Numbered from the stretch's first letter, positions 51,311 to 63,261 are shown. The stretch is 64,000 bases of DNA from Homarus americanus (GCF_018991925.1 NW_024756914.1:11081218-11145217), one strand, 5' to 3'. The notes: generated from the letters alone by a model not told the origin. Numbers and translations are program-made.

Positions 51311-51458
51311 TTTAGTAAGCCCCTTTATAATATTTATACTGTATATACTTGTCACACTTGCCAGATGCTTCTGGTGTTATTGTACAGGGGTACCTAGTGA
51401 CAGCACTAGGATCCCGCTTCCTCTATCAAGAAATAAACAATTGAAATTGAAATTGAAT
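51311..51458 (+). mobile_element. LINE/SINE 3' end, plus strand
   Basis: Reverse counterpart of 49242-49389, ending AAATAAACAATTGAAATTGA plus a further AATTGAATTC. AAATAAA could serve as a poly(A) signal. GAAATT-type tails are typical of some arthropod LINEs. Confidence 0.75.
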
Positions 51459-52571
51459 TCATCGTATTCTGGGGTAATGGTTAGCCAGTGCAGTTGGCGA
51501 GTTGTCCGGTCTTCTCGGACTATTCCTTGACACTGGGTCATGCAGCTCGTTAACTTAGGGTGGAGGTGTTGTTTTGGCGACAGCTTCTACACCATGAACA
51601 AATTCACGCCTAGGTGGCCCTTGGGCCGGCCATCCTCGTTACATGAGGGGCAACAATTATTATTTATACGTTTAGTAACCCCTTATATTTTCAAGGAAAA
51701 CTTGGTACTGTACAGTAAGTGCAGGATTGCCTCATAGGCCGTTCTTAGACCAAAAAGATCTATTTGTGGCTCTTTCTGTGGTCTGGCTTAATAATACTTA
51801 GTTTGGCCTATTTATGTATTTATTTTTATTTATTTTAACATTATTTACTCGAGTTTAGTTGCTGGTGATAATGTAGTTAGGCAGGTGGTGATAAGGGTTA
51901 GCTGGTGATAATGTACATTATGTTAGGCAGGTGGTGATAAGGGTTAGCTGGTGATAATGTACATTATGTTAGGCAGGTGTTCCACAGCATTTATTAATGT
52001 TTAAGGAAAAATAAAGAACATTAATTGTTTGATCCAGTTCGTGATTTGATTGAGGAATGGAAAAATTTACCTTTATTTTAATAAGTTTGAAATTCGAGAG
52101 TTAGAGAAAACAGACTGAGTTTTGGTTATTTTTATCTGATGTAAAGAATGCTGGAGATGGTAGTTAACATAACCATGATTGTGTGGCTAAACTGGTACTC
52201 ACCCTTACCCAACTCTAGTGAAGAAACTGAAAGAATTTGTTCGATGTCAACAAACGCCAAGACTAAGAAAAAAATAATTAGATGGATCCGGAAATGGTGA
52301 ATATTAATCTGGTAACAAAATGTGGCACGAAAACAGTGAAACAAGACTTTAGAAGTTAGAAAATTAGTCTGAACAGTATAATGTGTGCATGTACAGTAGC
52401 CTACGTTCTGTACGCCTTCAAGAAAGTACAGTTTAAGAACTATTTTGAGATGTTTTGGTGATTTGAAAATAAATTGATAGTTCAGATTTAAAGGAGCAAT
52501 TTACAGTAATTACTTTTAAAGACTTTATTTCACTTTAAGTTGTAAAAAATTCTTCCGTAGGGCGTAGCGTA
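51459..52571 (+). other. Intron sequence with a ~47-bp short duplication
   Basis: GGCAGGTGGTGATAAGGGTT and AGCTGGTGATAATGTACATT recur two to three times at 51874-51978. A TAATGGTTAGC word near 51477 hints at a tRNA-like SINE but lacks a B-box. No exon was recognised. Confidence 0.5.
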
Positions 52572-52584
52572 ATGCAGGGTTGTT

Positions 52585-53203
52585 TCATTGGGTGTGCAGG
52601 GCTGACCAGTGTGGTGGAGAGAGGGTGTGCAGGGCTGACCAGTGTGGTGGAGAGAGGGTGTGCAGGGCTGACCAGTGTGGTGGAGAGAGGGTGTGCAGGG
52701 CCGACCAGTGTGGTAGAGAGAGGGTGTGCAGGGGCTGGACCAGTGTGGTGGAGAGAGGGGTGCAGGGCTGACCAGTGTGTGGTGGAGAGGGTGTGTAGGG
52801 CTGACCAGTGTGTGGTGGAGAGGGTGCAGGGCTGACCAGTGGTGGGAGAGAGGTGTGCAGGGCTGACCAGTGTGGTGGAGAGAGGTGCAGGGGCTGACCA
52901 GTGTGTGAGAGAGGTGCAGGGCTGACCAGTGTGGTGGAGAGAGGGTGTGCAGGGCTGACCAGTGTGGTGGAGAGAGGGTGTGCAGGGCTGACCCAGTGTG
53001 GTGGAGAGAGGGTGCAGGGCTGAACAGTGTGGTGGGAGAGAGGGGTGTACAGGGCTGAAACAGTGGTGGAGAGAGGTGCAGGGCTGAACAGTGTGGTGGA
53101 GAGAGGGTGTGCAGGGCTGACCAGTGTGGTGGAGAGAGGGTGTGCAGGGCTGACCAGTGTGGTGGAGAGAGGGTGTGCAGGGCTGACCAGTGTGGTGGAG
53201 AGA
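52585..53203. repeat. 33-bp minisatellite, GTGTGCAGGGCTGACCAGTG core
   Basis: About 19 units of GTGTGCAGGGCTGACCAGTG then TGGTGGAGAGAGG. The central units carry small deletions and the outer units are almost perfect. Both strands have open frames of 200 or more codons because 33 is a multiple of 3. Confidence 0.95.
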
Positions 53204-53401
53204 CTGACAACACCAACGCTCGTCACTACAGCGGGCACGGGTCATCTTGGGTCATGATAAACCATTGCTCGTTGTTGTTACTTATTTGTTTATGTTTGGT
53301 CATTTGTTTTTGATGATTTATGTGCACATTTGTTTCTTTTTGTTGTTGTTATAATATTATTGTGCTTCAACAACGAAGGTCTTTAAGCACGTAGCAAGGT
53401 T

Positions 53402-53575
53402 AGTAGTACATACACTAGTCTAGTAGTACATACACTAGTCTAGTACATATAGTCTAGTAGTACATACACTAGTCTAGTAGTACATACACTAGTCTAGTAG
53501 TACATACACTAGTCTAGTAGTACATACACTAGTCTAGTAGTACATACACTAGTCTAGTAGTACATACACTAGTCT
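53402..53575. repeat. 20-bp tandem repeat, unit TAGTACATACACTAGTCTAG
   Basis: About nine near-identical units, one shortened. Confidence 0.95.
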
Positions 53576-54059
53576 AACAACGATAAAAAGATCCTGGGTA
53601 GAGCTCTCGTGTGTTTCTTTTTGTGTCAAGTGCTTATTGTTTAACATACAGTTGCACACTCCATGCACGCATATGTGTATTAGATGTTTAGTACGGTCAG
53701 TCAAGCTGTGTAATCAGTTGTTACACGAAATAAAATAATTTTTTTAATCAGATAGCAAAAGAATGTTTCACTCGGGTTAGTTTTGGTGAGATATACTGTA
53801 GGCGTTGACAGCAACAGAAGGACATTTTGTTGACACAAACTTTAAGAAAAACTTAAAAAACATTTAGTATGGATTGAAAAGTGTTCAGATTTAGGGCTAG
53901 GGAATGGAAACTGGAACCACCGTAGATATTGTTAAATACGATTGTGAAAAATTTGAGGGAAAGGAATAAGTTGGGACATAAAATCTTGTCATCAGTACGT
54001 TGAAGGTACTAAAATGAGGCAAACAAAGTACTGTACGAGGGTTATTATCTAGGGATGGC

Positions 54060-54500
54060 AGTAACAGGTGCAACGATGTTATCTTAACTATATCTCGTGT
54101 ATGTGAGACCACACTTGGGTTATGAGATTCAGTTTTGGCCACTGTACTATACTGTAGACGGATATCGATTCCCTAGGAAGCATTCAGAGCAGGGTGACAA
54201 AGTTAACCCCGGGCATTAGGAACCTTCAGTGTAGTAACAGGTTTAAAAACTGAATTTGCAGTGTATGATTAAGTTAAAGTGATATAAATAAGGCACTTAA
54301 ATTATCACATAGGGAGCGAACACATAGGAATGGTTTTAAATAGAGAGATGTGCATGTAGGAGGGAATCAAGTTAACGCTAATTCAGATGTAGAGTTGTGG
54401 ATGAGTGAAATAAAATAACAAACACAATCTTTAACTCGAATTCTTTGCAAAGCTTCAAATACAGTACAGGTTGTACAGATACACGAGTGATAAATGGTTG
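54060..54500 (+). mobile_element. Heavily decayed LINE fragment, family of 17785
   Basis: Reads TATATCTCGTGTATGTGAGA, CCACACTTGGGTTATGAGAT and CCCCGGGCATTAGGAACCTT, parallel to 17870-18000 (YLVRPHLDYAVQFWSPYY to PGIRNLEYR), with many indels and stops. Confidence 0.65.
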
Positions 54501-54896
54501 GGTGTACTATATAGTCAATGGAAAAATGTTCCAAAACCCACGATGAAGAATTTTGATAGTAAGAGTGAAGCTTCTTGTCTAAATCTGGAACTTTACCCAA
54601 ATTCTTCGTCGTGAATTTCTGAACATAATTGTAACATGACTTTTTTTCTTTGCACAGTACATAGCATTGCTTAGGTATTGGCCAATAGGCCTACTGTAGT
54701 TTCTTTTATTCTTATCTAATTTAACTAACTGGGTCCTAACCTAACCTTTGAGAAACATTCCTTTCATAATTTGACTTAAAATCTTTTGGTGATTTTGTGA
54801 AATGACTGACACTAGTAGGTAGTAGACAGCTACCAAACAGGGAGGTACTGGGAAGACATTGGAAGCATAATGTGTTGTCTAATGGTAGACCCTGCT

Positions 54897-55186
54897 CCTC
54901 CCCGACTTACGTCCACCCGCACTTACGACCTGCCTCAGTCGTACCAAAATTTGGTCAAATTACGTATTTTTGAGTCCCAAAGTCAGTACACAGATAAAAT
55001 TTTCATCTGTAATTCACTTTAAAATGGCTAGCAAGCTTAAAAGTGAGAGTTTTGTGGTGCTGAGAAGAAAAAGAGACAACCATTTTAGATTTTCTATGTA
55101 TTATTTCAGCATTTCCGTCTTACGACCATTTCGACTTATGACCTGGATGTCGGTCCCTAACCCCGTCGTAAGTCGGGGAGCAGCTG
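54897..55186 (-). mobile_element. MITE copy 2 (same family as 57476, inverted)
   Basis: The right end reversed reads CAGCTGCTCCCCGACTTACG and the left has CTCCCCGACTTACG. The interior (GAAAAAGAGACAACCATTTT, TTTTCTATGTATTATTTCAG) is the reverse complement of the 57476-57797 element with divergence. The left edge directly abuts the dispersed repeat shared with 27728, so the exact left border is uncertain. Confidence 0.7.
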
Positions 55187-55248
55187 TATATATACTGTAC
55201 TGTTTCTCACTTTTATTTATTTTATTTCTTTATGGTTCTTTATTATTA

Positions 55249-55357
55249 TTAGTGTTATTATTATTATTATGAGTATTGTTATTATCATTATTATTTGTAT
55301 TATTTTATTGTTATTTTTAATTGTGTTTTTTATTATAAATTTTATTTAATCTGAATT

Positions 55358-55422
<65 letters not shown>

Positions 55423-55424
55423 CA

Positions 55425-55462
<38 letters not shown>

Positions 55463-55465
55463 TTT
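55249..55465. repeat. (ATT)n tract
   Basis: TTATTATTA with TCA and TTTT breaks, followed by a LINE 3' module. Confidence 0.9.
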
Positions 55466-55532
55466 ACATTTTCGCCCTCGAGGCCCCAATGTGGGTCAGT
55501 GACCCATGCCTGAGTGAACTAATCCCTGTAAA
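55466..55532 (+). mobile_element. 3' module of the 14.7/56.4-kb LINE family
   Basis: GAGGCCCCAATGTGGGTCAG and TGACCCATGCCTGAGTGAAC, then an A-run. It matches 15606 and 58309. No coding part remains. Confidence 0.65.
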
Positions 55533-55546
55533 AAAAAAAAAAAAAA

Positions 55547-56084
<538 letters not shown>

Positions 56085-56410
56085 CAGTATATATATATAC
56101 ACAGGTATAAATACAGTATTGTATATATATATACTACTGTACTGTATATGCATCAGTCCACAGTGACCAACTGTAACTCTGCTCACATTGCATCCCTATC
56201 AGTTACTGTATTATTCCCTCCGACACAGTCTTGTCAGAATAGTAATTTCTACTTTGTTCTGTTCAATAAAACTTTATCTTACAGAACCGTTGTTATGGGA
56301 AATTTTTTAAAAGTGTGTTATTGTATATGAGTCATTAGTTGCTTGGTAATATTTTCTCAGTACAGTACAGTACTTCAAAATTGCCCAACAGTTAGTTAGC
56401 ACTTGCTGGT

Positions 56411-58350
56411 GTGTTATTCGATCTGGATGTGAGTAAGGCGCATGGACCGGACAGAATATCCCCTCGTGTTCTGAGGGTGTGTGTTGCAGCTCTGGCCCCT
56501 GTGCTTGCTCGCCTCTTTTGCCTTTGCCTCAAAACCCAAACTTTTCCTTCTTCTTGGAAGCATGTCTTGGTTCAGCCCATCCCGAAGAAGGGTGACCATT
56601 CTAATCCCTCTAACTATCGCCCCAACTTCATCCCTCTCTAAGATTTTCGAAACTATCTTGAACTCCCATTTCTCTCCGTCACCTTGAGCGCCATTCTCTT
56701 TTGTCGGATCATCAGTATGGCTTTCGCCAGGCAAGATCTACTGGTGATCTGCTCTCCTATTGCACCCATCTTTGGTCATCCTCTCTTAGGGATTATGGGG
56801 AAACTTTCGTCGTGGCTCTCGACATCTCCAAAGCATTTGACAGGGTATGGCACAAGACTTTGCTTTCTAAACTTCCCTCTTATGGTTTCTCTCCCCACTT
56901 TGTTCTCTGAATTCTAGCTCTTTGAGAACCGATCCATGGCAGTTGTTGTCGAGGGATCGATCTCTCGCTCTTTCTCTAACAGTAGTGGTGTCCCACAGGG
57001 TTCTGTTCTTTCACCTACTCTCTTCCTTCTTTTTATCAATCATTTACTTTGCACTATGACCAATTCTATCCATTCTTACGCTGATGATTCTACTCATCAC
57101 TCTTCTTCACATTTTCCCTTCCTCCTAATTCTCAAACTAGATCTGCTTCTAGAACTGATATCATTACATCTATCAATGCGGATCTGTGCAGCATCTCCGA
57201 ATGGGGAGGTAGAAACTTGGTTAAATTCAATAGTAATAAAACACAGTACTGTATTTACCAATTACTCATTCCAAAATGGAAGATCTCCCACCAAACACAT
57301 TTCAGGATGCAATCATTTTGCCAAATTCTTAAAGAGATATGCTAGGCCTCACCATTTCTTTTAATATGTCATGGCAGCCACACATCCTCAACATTGCTAA
57401 AACTGCCTCCCAAAAGCTGGGAATGCTGTGCAGATGCCGTAACTACTTCACTCCTGAGCAGTTGCTTCAAGTATACAGTCTCTCCTCGACTTACGACGGG
57501 GTTCCGTCCAGACGACCAGGTCGTAAGTCGAATTGGTAGTAAGTCAAAAAGGCGAAAATAATACATAGAAATTCTAAAATGGTTGTCTCTTTTTCTTCCC
57601 AGCACCATGAGAACTCTAACTTTTATGCTTGTCAGCCATTTTAAAGGGAATTACAAACAAAAATTTTGTCAGTACACAGCGCGATCACTAATGCCGGGAC
57701 TCAAAAATACGTAATGTGAAAAATATTTTATTCAACCATGGTCGTCGTATGTCCGGGTTGTCATAATTCAAATATGTCGTAAGTTGAGGAGAGACTGTAT
57801 AAGGGATTCATTCGTCCTAACTTGGAGTACTGCTCTCATATCTGGGGTGGCTCTTCTTCTGTCCAACTGTTAGATTTGGTGGAATCAAAGGCATTTCGTC
57901 TCATTAACTCTCCTCCTTTAGTTGATAATCTCTCTTTCATTTCTCTTCGCTGCAATGTTGCTTCACTCTCTCTCTTTTACAGGTACTTTAACGGGCAATG
58001 TTTGGTGGATTTGGCATCCGCCGGCAAGGCCGTGGGCTCGTAACACACGTCTTGCCCGCGGTGCCCACCGTTTCTGTGTGGATGTCGGTCACACTATAAT
58101 AACCCGTTATAGTACATCCTTCTTTCCTCACACAGCCAAACTGTGGAATGCTCTGCCTTCTTCTGTGTTTTCATACTTATACAATCTGTCTCACTTCAAA
58201 AAGCTGGTTTTGCGGTGGTGTAGATTAAAATACAGAAACCTTTTTTTCTCTATAGTTTTTATTATTACAGTACATATTATTTTTCACTCATATTTTTTTG
58301 CCCCCCAGGCCCCATTGTGGGTCGATGACCTGTGCCTGGATGGACTGTTG
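56411..58350 (+). mobile_element. LINE copy 2 (RT domain largely present, broken, MITE-interrupted)
   Basis: Reverse transcriptase blocks in order: SWKHVLVQPIPKKGD (about 56550-56600), SDHQYGFRQARSTGDLLSY (about 56702), motif A DISKAFDRVWHKTLL (about 56820), motif B GVPQGSVLSPTLFLLFIN (about 56980), the YADDST catalytic box (57077), then SPNGEVETWLNSIVIK-type frame-shifted sequence and the C-terminal MESKAFRLINSP/LWNALPSSVF region to about 58225. At least three frameshifts and a TGA after FVL show that it is dead. There is no endonuclease domain, so it is 5'-truncated at about 56411. The 3' UTR module GGCCCCATTGTGGGTCGATG ends the copy. It lies in sense orientation in the presumed RGS intron. 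Related to LINE copy 1. Confidence 0.88.
57476..57797. mobile_element. 322-bp MITE nested in LINE copy 2 (pogo/mariner-like)
   Basis: The terminal inverted repeats are CAGTCTCTCCTCGACTTACG and, reversed at the right end, CAGTCTCTCCTCAACTTACG (19/20). A TA duplication flanks it (57474-57475 and 57798-57799). LINE copy 1 shows the unoccupied site AAGTATATAAGGG at about 15131, which proves the borders. There is no coding capacity. CAGT ends and the TA duplication suggest the Tc1/mariner/pogo group. Confidence 0.9.
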
Positions 58351-59124
58351 TTTGATATATTAATATTTCTGTATCACATAACAAGTTACTTGGAACTTAT
58401 TTAGTAAATTTGTGTCAGTTAATTTCAAGATCTGTGATTTTTTTTTTTTTTTTATTACCAACATCAGCAATAGTAATTTATGGACTTGTAGTGGTGTTAT
58501 ATCCTGTAAAAAGATTATGGGGTTGTGTCTGCCTTGACAGATGTATGTCCAGAACTGTACTGTATTGTACTACTGTACAGTACAGCATATTGTATTCATA
58601 AGTCAGCAAGTCTTCTATACTTTGTTGCTAGCATTCGCTTTTCTGCTTCCATTGCAATTGACCTGAAACATTAAATTCAAATGTTTAGTTGTATAGTTGT
58701 GCTGGTGTATGTGTGGAGGGGGGGGGGGTGTTAGTGCACTGTACAGTATACTCTCGCACTTTGTAAAAACTACCACTTGTCACTTCATCTTCTTTTGTTA
58801 TGATTTTATTATATAAGAGAAATGCTTTTCCCAGGATTTACACATTTTCTTATTAAAATATAGTAGATTGTAAACCAATAGATGGTGAATGGTACTTAAA
58901 GTACTGTACAGTACAAACTGTTCCTGTATCTATTATGGTCTAGTTATATTTTATTTGTTATGTGCCTGTGCTAGTTAAAGATGACACATTTATATTTATT
59001 AACAGTACAGTACTGTGTTAGGTATTACAGTATACAATAAGTTAAAATAGAGTTATGGACAAAGAGGCATGTAAGAAAAGTGTGAATTGATGTGCTTAGA
59101 ATTTTACAATGGTTATTATTACAG
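58351..59124 (+). other. Intron sequence, no exon seen
   Basis: AT-rich, with scattered GTACTGTAC-type words. A polypyrimidine-poor TTATTATTACAG acceptor ends it at 59124. Confidence 0.5.
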
Positions 59125-59144
59125 AGCCAAATAATAATAATTAG

Positions 59145-59600
59145 GAGACAATGGATAACTTGCCTAGCATCTCTGAGGTGAGGGAAACGATCTACGATGG
59201 TCTCTCCTCCAGTGAGGAGACTCTTGACCCAGACAGTGCCGAGGAGAGTAATTCTACATTGCCAGAAATCAGATCTGAATCTCCTCTCCATTATGCCGAC
59301 TGTGAGGACACGGGACAGTGTGAAAACTGTGGTAAAGGCAGTCATCACTCACAGACTGGGGATGAGGATTGTACATCAATAAACAGTAGTTGTCTTAGTG
59401 ATGATATACCTGCAAATATAGAAGAGTTGTCTGAGGGTCACAGAGGTTTGCTTTTGGATCATTTTGTAACCATCCGTCGTGATCCAAATATGCGAGGACA
59501 GTCTTTTAGGAAGGACAAGCGACTAAGTATGATCATGGCTGCTGGTTTAGATCCTGGCAAACCTCCAGCAGTCACTAGTCGGTCCATGGAACATCTGGCG
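59145..59600 (+). CDS. RGS12/loco-like gene, exon B (linker before RGS domain)
   Basis: 152 codons from GAG ACA ATG to CATCTGGCG|GTGAGT (consensus donor), phase 0 at both ends. The sequence is acidic and Ser-rich ([30 protein letters not shown]). A Cys/His patch reads [21 protein letters not shown] more ordered end follows: [19 protein letters not shown] and [19 protein letters not shown]. Two acceptors compete. AATTAG at 59144 keeps the frame from the 47-kb exon. ATTACAG at 59124 is a more usual acceptor, but it would bring in an in-frame TAG at 59142-59144, so translation would restart at the ATG at 59151 (ACAATGG, strong context). Both a long and a short isoform are therefore plausible. 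The family call rests on the exons that follow. Confidence 0.8.
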
Positions 59601-59691
59601 GTGAGTTGCAGTGTTACTGGATAACAAAACTATCGGTAATTGATCAATGTGATTTCTAGTAGGTAAAAAAAATTGTACAATATATAAACAG

Positions 59692-59830
<139 letters not shown>

Positions 59831-60136
59831 TATATTTATTAATTATAGGATGATGGTAAGTCATTGCTATGAAATATTAAATGTTTGATTAATGGAAAGT
59901 TCTGAAATTGTTTACTATTGAGGTTAGTTAGATACAGTAGGTTGTGTCTTTATCTGCCAACCATAAAATATAAAAAAGTGTTTAATACCTGTATACTTTA
60001 CTGAGTCTTATTTTGTGTAAGTTTATGGCTTTACTTTTTATTTTGTAATGATAATGTAGTTGTAAATTAATATACAGTGTACAGTAATATGAAAATTATC
60101 TGTGCAAAGATTTACACCCACAATTTTTATTTCTAG

Positions 60137-60262
60137 GTTGATGGAGGCGTTGAGAAGAAGTGGACTCGGAGCAACTCACTTCGCCGCCCCTTTCACAGCT
60201 CAAGACACAACACTGGCCACCAACAGGACCCTTCAGCTCACTCTGATACTGAAATTGGGAAG
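60137..60262 (+). CDS. RGS12/loco-like gene, exon C
   Basis: 42 codons between TTTCTAG (60136) and AAG|GTGTGT (60263), phase 0 both sides. It reads VDGGVEKKWTRSNSLRRPFH followed by SSRHNTGHQQDPSAHSDTEI and GK. The RSNSLRR stretch is a basophilic kinase-type site (RxxS), possibly phosphoregulated. That is inference. It belongs to the variable linker N-terminal to the RGS box, so by itself it would not identify the gene. Its good splice sites and matching phase place it in the gene. Confidence 0.78.
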
Positions 60263-60635
60263 GTGTGTTGTCTTCACTTTAAAAACTGTGTTAATGATAG
60301 ACCATGTATCGTCTTTATTGTACAGATCACCTGTTAGAGTACAGTACAGTACTGTACCAGTGTTGGGTCTATAATGGTAAACCAATTGCTTATTAGTGTC
60401 TCATCATTTGCTCAAAGGTTGAAGGACATGGTGTGGATGATGTTTTGAAGTGTGAGGAACAGCTGTGATATTTTGTTTCATATTAAAGGATAAATTTTCT
60501 GCTCCACTGAGGAAAGATTTAAATATTGTCTTGTTATACTTTATACGAAATGTTACCATACTATACACAGGTATTATGATACAGTCCATCACTTATTCAC
60601 TGTGTATAACTTGTTGTTGCCCCCAAAACACACAG

Positions 60636-60788
60636 ATATCAGCACCACACAGCCTCTTAGACGGTGATAGTGGGTCAGTAGGAGGCAGTGTGTCCTCAGA
60701 GCGTGCTATTGACGTTGGGAGGGTAGGTGCTTGGGCAACTTCTTTCGAGAAGCTTTTAGAAGATCCAGCAGGACTACACACCTTTGCT
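60636..60788 (+). CDS. RGS12/loco-like gene, exon D (start of RGS domain)
   Basis: 51 codons between CACACAG (60635) and GCT|GTGAGT (60789), phase 0 both sides. The last third, DVGRVGAWATSFEKLLEDPA followed by GLHTFA, matches the start of the RGS box in the R12 subfamily, where the consensus is GRVxSWAxSFExLLxDPxG. The preceding Ser/Gly-rich part (DGDSGSVGGSVSSERA) is linker. The exon border falls just after helix 1-2 of the nine-helix RGS fold. Confidence 0.9.
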
Positions 60789-60973
60789 GTGAGTTATGAT
60801 GAGTTTCTTGTCTTGATGTATAATTGCTTAATAATTGTGGACTTATTTCAGTGCATTATGGGATGTTGGAAGGAATTATCTCTAAAATAATATTGCATTT
60901 GACTTTTAAATGTCATAGTTTCTTTCTTTGTAGTCCCTTTTGCTTTTTTAATTTCTTGTTTGTATCACAACAG

Positions 60974-61195
60974 GAATTTTTGAAAAAAGAATACAGTCAT
61001 GAAAACATATACTTCTGGACGGCTTGTGAGCGATACAAGCGGGTCTCCAACCCCGATGAACTCCGAGCCATGGCAAAGGAGATCTTTGAGAGACACCTGT
61101 ATAGTGGCGCCCCTGAACCTGTCAATGTTGACTCTCAGGCAAGACAGGATGCAGGAGAGGGCCTTCATTCTCCAAATCAATTTTTATTTGACCAG
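60974..61195 (+). CDS. RGS12/loco-like gene, exon E (RGS domain core)
   Basis: 74 codons between CACAACAG (60973) and GACCAG|GTGATA (61196), phase 0 both sides. It encodes the core of the regulator-of-G-protein-signalling domain, which binds the transition state of G-alpha(i/o) subunits and speeds GTP hydrolysis. EFLKKEYSHENIYFWTACER holds the ENIxFW motif, and EPVNVDSQARQD holds the second conserved Asn. In RGS4 these two Asn positions (in ENIxFW and VNxDS) contact G-alpha. Both are present, so the domain should be catalytically competent. AKEIFERHLYSGA matches the helix before the VNVDS loop. No frame disruption is seen. Confidence 0.95.
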
Positions 61196-61307
61196 GTGAT
61201 AAAGCTACGTATTGGATTTTAGCATTCTTTTGAAAAGCTCCTTCCTATACAGCATAGTAATGGAAGTATATTTGGAGACAAATACTGCAGTACTATACAG
61301 TAATATA

Positions 61308-61825
61308 CAGGTACATCACCTATTATCCGGCAACTGATGGTCCGGCACCTCCTTTAGTCCGGACAAAATTATGAGAGGGCACTTAACTTCCCTCCCAGCC
61401 TGGGGTGAAGGTAGTTTTAGGATTAAAGTTTTTATCTTATAAAATGTAGCTGACTAGACTTAGTAGAATATAACTTGCATTGCTGGAATCCTTGTAAGAT
61501 AGTGATTAATTTGAGTATAAACATCTCACAGTTTGCACAAGAGATAAATTTTTTAGTCCTTTAGTGTTGTACATTTGAGTACAAAGTGTGTACAGTAATG
61601 TTGCTCAAAATTATGGCTTTTTCACATTTATTTTACATTTAATATTTGTTTAATTTAAGTTTCTAGCAGTCCATGGTGCTTTAGAGACACGAGAGGTGTA
61701 TAATTAGTGGGTCAGAGGTGTACAGTATTGTTGAATTATTATTACTTGACCTCAATTGGTCTGGCAAAACGGATAATCCGGCAAGGCTTTGGAACCAAGA
61801 GTGCCGGAAAATTGGCAGTGGACCG
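61308..61825. mobile_element. Pogo/Tigger-like TIR element relic, 518 bp
   Basis: The left end CAGGTACATCACC and the reversed right end CGGTCCACTGCC are each followed by an ATTATCCGGCA/ATTTTCCGGCA block, and TA flanks both ends. The CCGGCA-rich inner ends repeat (TCCGGCACC, CCGGATTATCC). No coding frame. Assignment is from end structure only. Confidence 0.55.
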
Positions 61826-62398
61826 TAATGAAAAATATTGAAACAAAAAGGAAAAGGAAAATTTTAGCTCTATCCTGATACATTAAAAATAAATGAAGAC
61901 TGAATAGCATTAAATGATTCTTTTCTTGTTATGTTGAAGCCTTTGATCAATGAAACTATCATCAGCTTCTGGAGCAGAGACATCAAACACATTATGCTGT
62001 AACATACAAACTACTGTATCTTCTTAATATATGTATCACTTAGACGTGTAATTATTTCTTATAGCAGATGATACTGACCAGTATTGATGAAAGGTGTTAA
62101 GCATTTAGAATTACTTAGTTCACTTTAAACAGCAAAATATGGTCTGATGATTAACTGGGTTAATATGAATTACAGCAGATCACAGAAACAAACTCAAAGC
62201 AGACACCTTAAATGATTCTCACATAGTTTTTTGTAATTGCCAAGGTCAAATAGATGTAATCAAAGAAAAAATGTGTGTGTGTCTGTATCTTTGTTGTTGA
62301 ATCCTTGACAGATGGACTGAGGTACTGAAGTGTTATTGACTGGAAAGAAGTTTAAAGTATCCATTCATTAGCACTAAGAGGTCAACAAACTATAAGGC

Positions 62399-62482
62399 GT
62401 ACACCCACTAAAACATTATTGGGCACCCGTGTCAGATTGTATCGCGCCGTAAGGGTGCCCAATAATTTTTTAGTGGGTGTAC
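62399..62482. repeat. Near-perfect 30-bp inverted repeat (hairpin element)
   Basis: The arm GTACACCCACTAAAACATTA plus TTGGGCACCC (62399-62428) returns in reverse at 62453-62482 with one mismatch, around a 24-base loop containing ATCGCGCCG. It lies within the intron between exons E and F. Confidence 0.9.
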
Positions 62483-63261
62483 AACTGTATTATACGGTAC
62501 TATTATGTTCGCTACTGCTCACTCATCTATACGATGAAAAGTACCAAAATGTATTGGCATCAGAACAACAAATGAGCTCTTCTCCCATCACAATAAAAAA
62601 TAGGCATTGTAGTGCTACAACCTTGGAATTTCTCCACTGACATTTATCACTTTCTGTCGTGTGTGCTTGACTGTCATAATATTGAAGGTTATACAGAATT
62701 AATAATGTTGGAGTCTGCTGTATAGGACTAGTGACATACACATTAGCTGTCATCACAGTTCTTAACTAATAATGTAGAAAATACTGAAGTTAATGTGAAC
62801 GCTTTTGTATCCTTTTTAACATAAGTCACCAACCCTGTATAATTTTCATCCAGTACTGTGTTATGCTATCTTTAGTGGCAGTCATTATGGCATACTGTAC
62901 TGTACAGGTAAATTGTGCAACAATGTGTTTTATTTATAAGATAGATCATCAAACTGTCAACTTTAGAGGTATCTGTATGTTATTAATGACTGCAAAAGTG
63001 ACTCCAATTTTTTTTACTGTGGTGATTGGCCTAATGCAGTTGGGTACAGTTGACAATCATGGTATATTTTGATCATTACAGGATAGTACTGTATTTACTA
63101 CAGTATTGTATTTTGAAGTTGTATCTTTGACAGTAGAATGTTTTGTTATATATCACACTAAAGAGAGACAGTATCGCAAGGAACAATTGAATTAAATATA
63201 AATTATTTTTCATTAAATGAAAAAATATGAACTAGATACTGCACATTACCACACTGTTCAA
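62483..63261 (+). other. Intron sequence, nothing further seen
   Basis: AT-rich sequence between the hairpin and the palindromic patch, without exon signals. Confidence 0.5.

Noticed and set aside
52530..53245. Overlapping 217-236-codon minus-strand frames (Leu/His/Ser/Pro-rich)
   Set aside because: The 33-bp minisatellite opens several frames at once.
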